From Streptomyces cyaneus (lineage in GTDB: Bacteria > Actinomycetota > Actinomycetes > Streptomycetales > Streptomycetaceae), in contig NZ_RQJW01000012.1 of the NCBI RefSeq assembly GCF_004028635.1, positions 62,001-126,000 of the forward strand: a stretch of DNA of 64,000 bases, given 5' to 3'. Positions 42,476-51,032 of the stretch are shown here, in pieces. Each line of letters begins with the position of its first letter. Positions within the stretch are counted from its first letter, which is position 1. The notes under the pieces were generated by a model. That model did not search any database and was not told the DNA's origin. It worked only from the letters and a program-made list of their open reading frames with translations. A program made the position numbers and the translations under genes.

Positions 42476-43609
42476 GTGAACCACGACGCATCGGAACTCA
42501 CCGAAGCGCACTACGAGTTGGTGATCAGCGTCGACGCCAGACGTTCCGGTGAGTACGACGACGTCGCCAAGCAGCGCATGCGCGACCGGATCTACCGGGT
42601 GCTGGAGACGGCCCTCGTCCACGCCAAGGTGGCTCGGGAGGCCGTCCACATCGAGGACCGCGGCGACGGCGTGCTGCTGTCTGTGCCGGGCCGGATCTCG
42701 GCGAGCCGGCTGCTCGGACTGTGGCTGGTCGAGGTGCACGAGAAGCTGCGGGACGAGAACCGCGACCTGGCCGTCCCCCTCGGGCTGCGCATCGGCATGC
42801 ACGTCGGCCCGGTCCGGCACGACGACCGGGGCATCAGCGGACGCGCCGTCGACCTCGCCTGCCGACTGGCCGACTCCTCCGTCGCCCGGCAACTCCTCGA
42901 CGCCGAGAAGGCCGACCTCGTGCTGGTGACCTCCCAGTCGCTGTACGAGGACGTGGTCAGCGGCGGCGGCAAGTTCATCGAGCCCGCGCAGTACTCCTCG
43001 GCCCGGCTGGAGCTCAAGGAGGGCGCGGTCACCGCCTGGTTCCACCTGCCGGGGCGGCCCGCTCCGGAGATCCCCGTGCCGCCGTCGCCCTTCTCGGAGG
43101 CCGTGGCCGAAGCCGCGGACATCACCGCCGACTTCGCCGGCATCCGGCCGAGGTCCCGGTCCACGGCCGCCCCCACCGGCGCGTCGGCCCGTGACGCCAC
43201 CCTCACGGCCGTGATCCTGCCCGCGCTCGGCGAGTCCGCCACCGAGGCCACCGTCACCTGCTGGCTGAAGGCGGTCGGCGACAGCGTCGAGGCCGACGAG
43301 CCGCTGCTCCAGGTCGCCACCGACAAGGTCGACACCGAGATCCCCGCCCCCACCTCCGGCACGCTGCTGGAGATCCTGGTCGCCGAGGACGAGACGGTCG
43401 AGATCGGCGCCAGCCTCGCCGTCATCGGCGCCAGGGGTACCGCTCCTGCCACGCCCGCCGCCCCGCGTGCCCCCCGCCGCCCGCCCGGTGACGTCGGCAT
43501 TCATCAAAACGTCAGGCGCGACGCGTTCCATAACGAGAACAACGTCTACCACGGGACCGTGCAGATGGGCGGGGCCGGCAACCACGTCACCGAGCAGGGG
43601 AAGGACTGA
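42476..43609 (+). CDS. Nucleotidyl cyclase-lipoyl fusion with C-terminal amyloid-like motif
   Basis: A 377-residue protein; GTG at 42476 with AGGGGG five bases upstream (an ATG at 42461 is the alternative). Residues about 12-200 look like a class III cyclase: metal Asp20 in ISVDA, Asp64 in RGDGVLLSVPG, then LRIGMHVGPV and GRAVDLACRLAD with the transition-state Arg. Residues about 240-325 are a biotinyl/lipoyl domain of the E2 type (VILPALGESATEATV, TDKVDTEIP with modifiable Lys284). The tail ends NNVYHGTVQMGGAGNHV, in which VQMGGAGN (362-369) resembles a RHIM/BASS core. I know of no such fusion. It may make a cyclic nucleotide when activated. Confidence 0.85.
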   Translation: MNHDASELTEAHYELVISVDARRSGEYDDVAKQRMRDRIYRVLETALVHAKVAREAVHIEDRGDGVLLSVPGRISASRLLGLWLVEVHEKLRDENRDLAVPLGLRIGMHVGPVRHDDRGISGRAVDLACRLADSSVARQLLDAEKADLVLVTSQSLYEDVVSGGGKFIEPAQYSSARLELKEGAVTAWFHLPGRPAPEIPVPPSPFSEAVAEAADITADFAGIRPRSRSTAAPTGASARDATLTAVILPALGESATEATVTCWLKAVGDSVEADEPLLQVATDKVDTEIPAPTSGTLLEILVAEDETVEIGASLAVIGARGTAPATPAAPRAPRRPPGDVGIHQNVRRDAFHNENNVYHGTVQMGGAGNHVTEQGKD

Positions 43610-43614
43610 GCCGG

Positions 43615-46176
43615 GTGAGCGACGACGAGCAGGCGGGCGGCGCGGCCGTCGACGCCCCTGAGCGGCCCGGCGCGGGACGGTCGTCCGACGACGGCAAGAA
43701 GGGCGGGGACGACAGGAAGTCCGCAGACGACAAGAAGGCCGCGGACGACAAGAAGCAGGACCGGGACGACCGGGCTCGTGGCGACGACGGCAGGTCCGAG
43801 GACGACAAAGCCGCCGAGGACGCGGAGGCGGAGAAGGAGAAGGAGCGGGAGAGGGAACGGGAGCGCGCCGCGGGGCGGTTCAAGGAGCGCACCCGCGATC
43901 CCCTCGCCGACGACCAGGGCGAGGACGGTCCCACCGATCTCGCCGCCGCCGCGCGGACGCGCCTGGCCACCCGGCAGCTGTTCGACGTCCGCCGGGACCT
44001 GATCAGCTTCGCCCACTCGCGGCTCCAGAACGCCCACATCGGCGACAACTTCAACCTGCTGCTGGGCTCGCGCCAGCTCGGCTCCGGCATGCGCAGCGGC
44101 CCCGTCCCCGAGGAGGAGCTGCGCAGGCTCCGCCGGGTCCATGTGGTGCCGCAGGGGTACGTACGGCTGCGCGGCGCGCTGCGTGCCCGGCGGCTGCTGG
44201 TGCTGGGCGCCGCGCCGGGCACGGGACGTACGAGTACGGCGCTGTCGCTCCTGGACGAGGTCACCCAGCGCACGACGGACGACTCCGGCGCCGAGCCGGC
44301 CGCCGGGCCCCGGGTGCTTCGGGTCGGTCCGGAGGGCGGGCCGCGGCAGTTGGCCGAGACGCTGGACGACGAGGGCGAGGAGGCCCGGCGCGGCACCGGC
44401 TATCTGCTGGAGCTGTCCCTCACCCGGCCCGACGCCCTGCCCCCGGACGAGATGGACCTCGACGAGCTCGCCGCGGCCCTGGCCCGCCGTGAGGCCTTCG
44501 CGGTGATCGTCGTCACCGTCGGGTCGGCGGCGAACGCGCTGCTGGCCGGGCGGTACGGCATGCTCTGCCCGCCGGCGCCCACCGAGGAGCTGCTCGCCAC
44601 CCGGCTGCGCGAACGGCTGGAGGAGCGGGCCGCCGGGGCCCGGGAGGGCGACACGCCGCTGGACGATCTGGTGGCCCGCGCGGAGGAACTCGCGGGCGGG
44701 GACGAGGTCACGGACGCGGTCGGGCTGAAGGATCTACGGCCCGCCGAGGCGGAGTTGCTCGCGTCGCTGCTGGCCGGACACGTGCTGGGGGACGTCTCGT
44801 ACGCGGCGCTGCTGTCCGGCTGCCGCAGCATCGCCGCCGAGCAGGCGCAGGAGTGGTTCGCCGGGGTGGACCGGGCGCTCACCGCGCCCCGGGTCGACGC
44901 GGAGGGCAAGACCCGCCGGTCGGACACGGCGACGCTGTTCCACCCGGTGGCGTTCCGTATCGCGCTGGCCGTACTGGGCGGGGCCTCGTACAGCGCCGTG
45001 GCCACCGCAGCACACCTGCTGACCTGGGAACTGTCCGTTCAGAGCGACCCGGAGAACACACCGGCCCGCCCCCTGTTCTGCGACGACCCCGAGGTCGACA
45101 CGGCGCTCTCGCGCGCCGAACTCACCGACGGCAAGGTCGAGGTGGCCGGGCACGACGTGCCGGCGCGGCTGATCTGGTACCGGGGTTCCGCCCTGCCGTC
45201 CGCGGTGCTGACCGAGCTATGGGACCGGCACTTCCCGGTGCGGGCGCCGGTGGTGCGCTGGCTGCGGCTGCTGGCGGACGATCCGCGCTCCCAGGTGTGG
45301 ATGCGCGCCGCGGTCGCCGCCGGTGAGCTGTGCGTACGGGACTTCGACCACGGCTACACCGAGCTGGTCCGGCCGCTCGCCGAGGCGACGACACCCCGTC
45401 GGCGGATCTTCGCGGCCACCACCATGGACCAGGCCGCCGGTCACGACTCCCATCGCAGGACGGTGCACAAGATCGTCGGCGACTGGAGCAGCAACGGCAC
45501 CAAGTCGTTGCGCTGGACCGCCGCGATGGCGCTGGGCTACGGCAACGCCGCCGCCACGACGGACGACACCCTGGACGCCCTGGCCCGGATCGGGATCCGG
45601 GACGAGGGTGATCAGCTGGCAGTCAGTTCCTTCAACGTGGTCCGGCTGCTGACCTCGCCCGACGCCGCTCAGGTGCTGGAGCGGGTGGCCGAGTGGACCC
45701 ACCACAAGAAGGAGCCGTACCAGGACCTTGGTCTGGTGACCACCGTCCGGCTGGCGCTGACCTGTGTGGACGAGGTGCTCACGGACGACCCCGAGTCCTC
45801 CCCACTGGGCGACCGGGGCGACTGGCCGCTGCCGCTGGCCCTCGCCGCCACCCGGCCCGAACTCGTCGTCCCCATGGCCGACTTGCTGTGGACCACGCTG
45901 AACACGGCGCGCTCGAAGGACGTGGCGATGGACGCGTTGGAGGCGCTGCTGCGGTCGGCGGTGCGCAAGGACGGCACCGAGTGGACCCGGCCGGGGCTGG
46001 CGGCGCTGCTGCCCGCGCTGGCCACCGAGGAGAACGACCGGCGGCGGCTGGACTGGCTGTTGCGCCGAATGATGAACGACCCGGAGAAGCCGCTCCCCGA
46101 ACCGAAGGCGCGCGACCTGTGGTGGCTCGCCGTCTCACCGGCAGGGCGGACGGGCCAGGAGGAGAGGCATGGCTGA
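43615..46176 (+). CDS. P-loop/HEAT-like protein with charged N-terminus
   Basis: An 853-residue protein. Residues 1-95 are Lys/Asp/Glu/Arg-rich and disordered. A segment at 140-149, AHIGDNFNLL, resembles a RHIM core. A P-loop follows, GAAPGTGRT (198-206), in which the usual Walker A Lys is Arg. A coupled Walker B-like strand is AVIVVTVGS. The C-terminal half (about 450-853) is helical with HEAT-like repeats. It may be a STAND-like sensor or scaffold with altered nucleotide binding. GTG at 43615, 5 bp after the cyclase gene, indicates tight co-expression. No family name can be given firmly. Confidence 0.78.
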   Translation: MSDDEQAGGAAVDAPERPGAGRSSDDGKKGGDDRKSADDKKAADDKKQDRDDRARGDDGRSEDDKAAEDAEAEKEKERERERERAAGRFKERTRDPLADDQGEDGPTDLAAAARTRLATRQLFDVRRDLISFAHSRLQNAHIGDNFNLLLGSRQLGSGMRSGPVPEEELRRLRRVHVVPQGYVRLRGALRARRLLVLGAAPGTGRTSTALSLLDEVTQRTTDDSGAEPAAGPRVLRVGPEGGPRQLAETLDDEGEEARRGTGYLLELSLTRPDALPPDEMDLDELAAALARREAFAVIVVTVGSAANALLAGRYGMLCPPAPTEELLATRLRERLEERAAGAREGDTPLDDLVARAEELAGGDEVTDAVGLKDLRPAEAELLASLLAGHVLGDVSYAALLSGCRSIAAEQAQEWFAGVDRALTAPRVDAEGKTRRSDTATLFHPVAFRIALAVLGGASYSAVATAAHLLTWELSVQSDPENTPARPLFCDDPEVDTALSRAELTDGKVEVAGHDVPARLIWYRGSALPSAVLTELWDRHFPVRAPVVRWLRLLADDPRSQVWMRAAVAAGELCVRDFDHGYTELVRPLAEATTPRRRIFAATTMDQAAGHDSHRRTVHKIVGDWSSNGTKSLRWTAAMALGYGNAAATTDDTLDALARIGIRDEGDQLAVSSFNVVRLLTSPDAAQVLERVAEWTHHKKEPYQDLGLVTTVRLALTCVDEVLTDDPESSPLGDRGDWPLPLALAATRPELVVPMADLLWTTLNTARSKDVAMDALEALLRSAVRKDGTEWTRPGLAALLPALATEENDRRRLDWLLRRMMNDPEKPLPEPKARDLWWLAVSPAGRTGQEERHG

Positions 46177-47779
46177 CAACGACGACGCGAGGGCGAAGGC
46201 GAGGCAGCGGGTGCAGGCGAAGCGGGCCGCCGCCGACTCGACCCCGACGGGTCCGTTCCTGAAGGAGTACACGCCGACGGCCGGGTTGCCGCCGGTCAGT
46301 GCCGAGAAGACCTCGGTGGTGTTCTACCGCAACGGCGGCTACAGCGTGGTCTCCGCCTTCGGTGTCCGGCACGTCGACAAGCGGACGCTGGCCCGGCCGT
46401 ACACCGTCTGTGAGATCGCGGTCGGCACCTTTGTGACGCCCCTGCGGATGGAGCTCCCGGCCGCCGGCAGCACCGCGTTCTTCAAGGCCGAGGTGGACAT
46501 CGAGTGGGAGGTGACCGACCCCCATCTGGTCGCCGTACAGGCCGTGAAGGACGTCGCCAAGCGGCTCACCTCCCCGATCCTGGAACGGCTGCACGAGGTC
46601 ACGCGGTCCTACCGGGTGACCGACGCCGAACAGGCCAACCGGGTCATCACACGCGAGTGCGTCGGGGGTCGCTGGAGCGATCTGGGGGCCGAACTCGGCC
46701 TGCGGGTACGGCTGTACGTCCGCCTGGGGGTGGACGACGACGCCATCGAGCACGCGAAGAAGAAGCGGGACGTGGTGGCCGAGGCCGAGGTGACCCGGCA
46801 GCGTCAGGACGCGTTCCGGCGCATGCTGCAGGGCGGGGAGCTGGAGCAGCTCAGCTTCATGCTGGCCGCCGATCCCGAGGGGGCCAAGGACTTCCTGGAG
46901 AAGATCCGCCAGGAGGGCAGGCAGGACGACAGGGAGCGGATCGACCGGCTCTACACCATGGCGCTCAGCGGTGAGCTCGCCTCCACCGATGTGGAGACAC
47001 AGGTCCTGAACCTCATCAACCCGGACCGGCGCCGCCCCATCCAGGGCCCGATCGGATCGCTGCCGCCCCGCCGTGAGCCCCGGCAGCTCGGGCCGTCCAC
47101 GGACGGGCCTTTCACCCCGGACTGGGTGTCGGACGAACCGCCCCGACGGCGCCCCCACCGTCCCGAGCCCTCCCGGGACGAGCCCTTCCGGGACGAGCCC
47201 TCCCGGGACGAGCCCCACCGGACGGGATCCGGCCGACGGGAACCGTACGCCGACCAGGACGCCGACCCGGACGAGCCGCCCTCGCGCACGCGCCGCCAGC
47301 CCCACCGGGAGCCCTACGCGGCGGACGACGACGAATACACACGCCGCGCCCGGCGCCGGCCCAACCGGCCGGACCCCTACTCCCCGGCAGCCGACGCCGA
47401 CTACGACGACCCACGCTTCCGCGACCGCGACCGCCAGCGGACCCACCAGCCCGAGCCCTACCCTTCGGCAGCCGACGCCGACTACGACGACCCGCGCTTC
47501 CGCGACCGCGACCGCCAGCGGACCTACCGGCCCGAGCCCTACTACGAGGGCGACGACCCCGACTACGACGACCCGCGCACCCGAGCCCGACGTCGGCCCC
47601 AGCGGCCCGAGCTCGCCGCGGCCCCGGACCCCGACTACGACGAGCCGCGGACCCTGGACCGCGACCGGACCTACCGGCCCGAGCCGTACTACCCGGACGG
47701 TGACCCCGACCGGGGGCGGCCGCGCCGCCGCAGACGTGCCGAGGAGGACGGCTGGTCCTGGGCGGAAGAGGACCTGTGA
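46169..47779 (+). CDS. SPFH/Band 7-like protein with repetitive disordered tail
   Basis: A 536-residue protein. Residues about 35-190 have the SPFH/Band-7 pattern (EKTSVVFYRNGGYSVVSAFG, KAEVDIEWEVTDP, then a coiled coil HAKKKRDVVAEAEVTRQRQD), so it probably forms oligomeric membrane microdomain rings, although no N-terminal anchor is seen. Residues about 300-536 are Arg/Pro/Asp/Tyr-rich; two copies of a 27-residue unit (AADADYDDPRFRDRDRQRT) repeat with an 81-bp period (47387 and 47468). The start overlaps the previous gene by 8 bp. Confidence 0.82.
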   Translation: MADNDDARAKARQRVQAKRAAADSTPTGPFLKEYTPTAGLPPVSAEKTSVVFYRNGGYSVVSAFGVRHVDKRTLARPYTVCEIAVGTFVTPLRMELPAAGSTAFFKAEVDIEWEVTDPHLVAVQAVKDVAKRLTSPILERLHEVTRSYRVTDAEQANRVITRECVGGRWSDLGAELGLRVRLYVRLGVDDDAIEHAKKKRDVVAEAEVTRQRQDAFRRMLQGGELEQLSFMLAADPEGAKDFLEKIRQEGRQDDRERIDRLYTMALSGELASTDVETQVLNLINPDRRRPIQGPIGSLPPRREPRQLGPSTDGPFTPDWVSDEPPRRRPHRPEPSRDEPFRDEPSRDEPHRTGSGRREPYADQDADPDEPPSRTRRQPHREPYAADDDEYTRRARRRPNRPDPYSPAADADYDDPRFRDRDRQRTHQPEPYPSAADADYDDPRFRDRDRQRTYRPEPYYEGDDPDYDDPRTRARRRPQRPELAAAPDPDYDEPRTLDRDRTYRPEPYYPDGDPDRGRPRRRRRAEEDGWSWAEEDL

Positions 47780-48327
47780 CCACCGACGGGGCGGCACGGA
47801 CCTCCCCCGCCTCGGTCGTGCCCGTGCCGGACGGGGGTCGGCACCGCAACGACCGGGCGGGGGAGCGCATCGCCGAGCGGCTGCTGACCACGGTCCGGGA
47901 GGACCTCGGCCGGGCCGACTCGAAGGCGGCCGTGCTCCTCTCCGGGACGCTGGCGCTGCCCGCGTTCCTGGTCGGGTGGCACGGCACGCCAGGCTGGGAC
48001 GGGTTCGCCGATGTGACGCTGATCCTCTCCGGGGTGCTCTGGGCCGTCGCGGTGACCGCGCTGATCGCGGCGCTGATGCCGCGCACCGGCACGGTCCGCG
48101 GCCGGAACGGGGTGACCTACTTCGGCGATCTGGTGGCCGCCCACGACATCGCGAGGCTGTCCGCCCGGGTCGCCGAGGCGGCGCGCGATCCCGCCGGGTG
48201 GCTGCTCGTCCAGGCCGTGGACGTCAGCTCGATCCTGTCCGCCAAGTACCGGGCCATCCGTTGGGGCGTGGCCTCGCTCGCCCCGTCGGCGGCCCTGGCC
48301 GTGGTCTGGGGGCTGACCGCGGGCTGA
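47776..48327 (+). CDS. Pycsar-type transmembrane effector (DUF5706-like)
   Basis: A 183-residue membrane protein. It has RADSKAAVLLSGTLALPAFL and SGVLWAVAVTALIAALMP as two helices, then the effector-specific TYFGDLVAAHDIARL, QAVDVSSILSAKYRAIRWG and a last helix. This is the pattern of PycTM/DUF5706, the membrane effector of Pycsar immunity, where cCMP or cUMP opens it to damage the inner membrane. The GTGA overlap with the SPFH gene and the cyclase domain three genes upstream suggest it is activated by the local cyclase (inference). Confidence 0.85.
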   Translation: MTTDGAARTSPASVVPVPDGGRHRNDRAGERIAERLLTTVREDLGRADSKAAVLLSGTLALPAFLVGWHGTPGWDGFADVTLILSGVLWAVAVTALIAALMPRTGTVRGRNGVTYFGDLVAAHDIARLSARVAEAARDPAGWLLVQAVDVSSILSAKYRAIRWGVASLAPSAALAVVWGLTAG

Positions 48328-48527
48328 CCCCCGACCGGCGCACGCGACACCGACGTACCACCGCCCACGCTCCAAAGCACCACCGCACACGACATCGGCG
48401 CGCACCAGGCACGCGGCAGACGCGTCCGTACACGTCACAAGACGAATCAAGAACCACCCGCACGCACCACCAGCACGAGCCACCAGCACCAACCTCAAGC
48501 ACGAACTCAGAGACCTAGGGGACGGCC
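48328..48527 (+). other. C/A-rich leader inside the cluster
   Basis: 200 bp with no gene, very poor in G on the coding strand with many CAC/ACC triplets. A similar stretch lies at 50832-51032. I see no terminator or promoter element. Confidence 0.4.
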
Positions 48528-50831
48528 GTGGGAAGAGTCACGGGAAGACGGCAGACAGGAAGGGCCCGGGTGCGCCGCGCCGCGATCCCGGTGGTGGGCG
48601 CCGCCGCGGTGTTCGTGTCCCTGTTGGCACCGGCCGGTCAGGATCCGGTGCCTGCGGCGGACTCCGAACCGGTGTTCCCGGCCGTCAACTACGCGGTGGC
48701 CGTGGACGAGTCGGCCAGCCTCGCGGCAGCGGACATGAAGGCCGAGAAGGCCGCCGCCAAGCGGATCGCGCTGGGCGACGTCTCCTCGTCCTCGCAGGTC
48801 ACCGTGTTCGGCTTCGCCGCCGCCGAGAAGGCGGGACAGCGCGTGGTGGACCCGGTGTGCCCGCGCACCACGCTGGACGCGGCGGGCCGCGAGGAGGTCG
48901 GCGGCTGCGTGGACAAGCTGCGCAGCCGCAAGAAGGACGAGGGCACCGGAACCGACCTCCCGACCGCCGTCCGACAGGGCGTGGACGATCTGACCGACGG
49001 CTCCGACGCCTCGGTGCCGCGGGTGCTGTTCCTGCTGACCGACGGGAAGATGGACGTCGAGGACAGCTTCAAGTACGGCGACCGCGCGCACCGCACGGCC
49101 GAGGGTGAACGGCAGTTGAAGCTGGCACTGAAGGAAGCCGCCGAGCAGAACGTCCAGATCTGGCCGCTCGGCTTCGGACCCGACCCGGACAAGAAGCAGC
49201 TCGACCAGATCGCCGCCGGCGGCTACCAGAAGGGCTGCGTCGAACTGCCCTCGGCAACTCCCAAGGCCCACAAGGTCGACGGGGCGAAGGACGTCGGCAC
49301 CACGCTGGAGAAGATCTTCGCCGCCGCCCACTGCCTGCGCCACGAGGAGGGCCCCAGCAAGCGGCCCCCGGCCACCCTGGAGATCGGCATCTCCCCGCTG
49401 GCCACCGTCGGCAGCATCGTCGTCGACAAGGGCGACCCCGAGGTGAGGATCAGCTACATCGACCCGGCGGGCGACAAGATCCCGACCACCTCCGGGACGT
49501 ACAAGAAGTCCCGCTTCGAGCTGGCGGGCGGCTCCGGCACCGTCGAGGCGCTGAAGATCGTCGACCCGCTGCCCGGCACCTGGAAGGTGAAGGCCGAGGC
49601 CCCGGAGGGCCATCGCTCGCTGCCCGTCGCCGTCAGCGTGCTGTGGCAGGGCGAGCTGCGCGGCGCCATCACCATGGACCCGCCCTCACCGCAGGCCGGT
49701 GAGAAGGTCACGGTGACCATGCGGCTGCAGACGCGCGAGGGCTACGAGATCAAGGACCCGCGCGACTACGAGGGGCTGCGTGTGCGCAGCGAGCTGACCG
49801 GGGACGGGTTCTCCCCGCTCGCGCTCGACCTCGCGGACAACGGCAAGGGGTCCGACCCCGAGGCGAGCGACGGCTCCTTCACCGGCACCGTGACCATCCC
49901 CGAGGACGCCGACGGGGCGCTGACGGTGAGCGCCACGCTGACCGCGTCGGGGCTGAGCGCGGACACGCGCAGTGAGACCGGCGAAGTCGCGCCCGGCGAA
50001 CTGCCCGTCAAGGCATCGCTCGAACTGCCCAAGGGCGACACCCACCCCGGCGGCACGGTCACCGGCACCCTGGACGTCAGCAACACCACCGACACCGCGC
50101 ACACCCTGCGGCTGTCCGTCGCCGACGTGAAGGACGGGCTGCTCTCGGTCGAGCCGAACGAGATCACGCTCAAGCCCGGTGAGCAGGGCACCCGGCAGGT
50201 CACGGTCAAGGTCTCCCCCGCGAGCGCCTTCGGTGACCGCCTCGGCGACGGCCTCGACCTCTCCGGCACCTTCACCGTCGTCGACACCACCGACGACGAC
50301 CGCAGGCTCGAGAACGAACCGGTGTCGGTGCGGGTCACGCCGGAGCCCGGTATCTGGGAGAAGTACTGGTGGGCGTTCGTCTCCGGCGCCGTCGCGATCG
50401 CGCTGGCCGCCGTGGCCGTCGTCGCCTGGCTGGGGCTGCGCAGGCGCCGGCGGGACCCGTTCGGGCTGGTGCTGCAGCTGGTCGACGAGAACGGCACCGT
50501 CCTCAACGAGCACAAGGCCGGGCACGGCAACAACAAGCAGTGGTACGAGTTCGCCGTCGCCGAGGCCCATCGCAGCCCGCGTATCGAGAAGCGCGCGCAC
50601 GGCCCGTACGCCGTCCGGCGCAGCCGCGAGGGCGGAGCCGTGGTGCGCAAGGGCGGCAGCCGGCTCCCGCTGCCCGTGCGCGGCCAGGTCCAGCTGACCG
50701 ATGCGCTGAGCCTCACCCTCGGCGGAACCCCCGGCCCGGGGCCCCGCTCGCAGCAGAACGCCTTCGCGGGTCGCACCGACTCAAGGACCTCGACCCCGAA
50801 CCAGAGCAGCCCCTACGACGAGTTCCTGTGA
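48528..50831 (+). CDS. Membrane-anchored vWA-domain protein
   Basis: A 767-residue type I membrane protein. Signal/anchor at residues 17-40; vWA domain about 54-265 with an intact MIDAS: VDESAS (Asp60, Ser62, Ser64), the T in GTGTDLPTAV and LLTDGKMD. Two or three Ig-like extracellular domains follow, including a DNGKGSDPEASDGSFTGTVT stretch; one helix at about 614-640 (WWAFVSGAVAIALAAVAVVA) ends in RRRRRD, and a cytoplasmic tail of about 125 residues has an FHA/Ig-like beta look. Probably a surface adhesion or sensor subunit. GTG start with AGGGGA upstream. Confidence 0.88.
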   Translation: MGRVTGRRQTGRARVRRAAIPVVGAAAVFVSLLAPAGQDPVPAADSEPVFPAVNYAVAVDESASLAAADMKAEKAAAKRIALGDVSSSSQVTVFGFAAAEKAGQRVVDPVCPRTTLDAAGREEVGGCVDKLRSRKKDEGTGTDLPTAVRQGVDDLTDGSDASVPRVLFLLTDGKMDVEDSFKYGDRAHRTAEGERQLKLALKEAAEQNVQIWPLGFGPDPDKKQLDQIAAGGYQKGCVELPSATPKAHKVDGAKDVGTTLEKIFAAAHCLRHEEGPSKRPPATLEIGISPLATVGSIVVDKGDPEVRISYIDPAGDKIPTTSGTYKKSRFELAGGSGTVEALKIVDPLPGTWKVKAEAPEGHRSLPVAVSVLWQGELRGAITMDPPSPQAGEKVTVTMRLQTREGYEIKDPRDYEGLRVRSELTGDGFSPLALDLADNGKGSDPEASDGSFTGTVTIPEDADGALTVSATLTASGLSADTRSETGEVAPGELPVKASLELPKGDTHPGGTVTGTLDVSNTTDTAHTLRLSVADVKDGLLSVEPNEITLKPGEQGTRQVTVKVSPASAFGDRLGDGLDLSGTFTVVDTTDDDRRLENEPVSVRVTPEPGIWEKYWWAFVSGAVAIALAAVAVVAWLGLRRRRRDPFGLVLQLVDENGTVLNEHKAGHGNNKQWYEFAVAEAHRSPRIEKRAHGPYAVRRSREGGAVVRKGGSRLPLPVRGQVQLTDALSLTLGGTPGPGPRSQQNAFAGRTDSRTSTPNQSSPYDEFL

Positions 50832-51032
50832 CGCGGGGGGGGGCGGACCGGGCACGTCAACGCCCGGCCGGCCCCCCGCGCACCGCACAGCACAAGCACC
50901 GCACAAGCACCACATCGCACCGCACCACATCGCACCGCACCGCACCGCCGCGCGGCCGTCCCGCCGCGCGGCACCACAGACGTACCGAGCACGAACCGGC
51001 GGCCGCGTCGGCCGTGAAGCGGGGAGGAAACC
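50832..51032 (+). other. C/A-rich leader before the tubulin-like gene
   Basis: 201 bp without a gene. From about 50882 it consists largely of CACCGCA/CACATCG-type direct repeats (for example ACCACATCGCACCGC twice). The CGGGGGGGGG run just before may stall polymerases. Its role is unknown. Confidence 0.45.
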
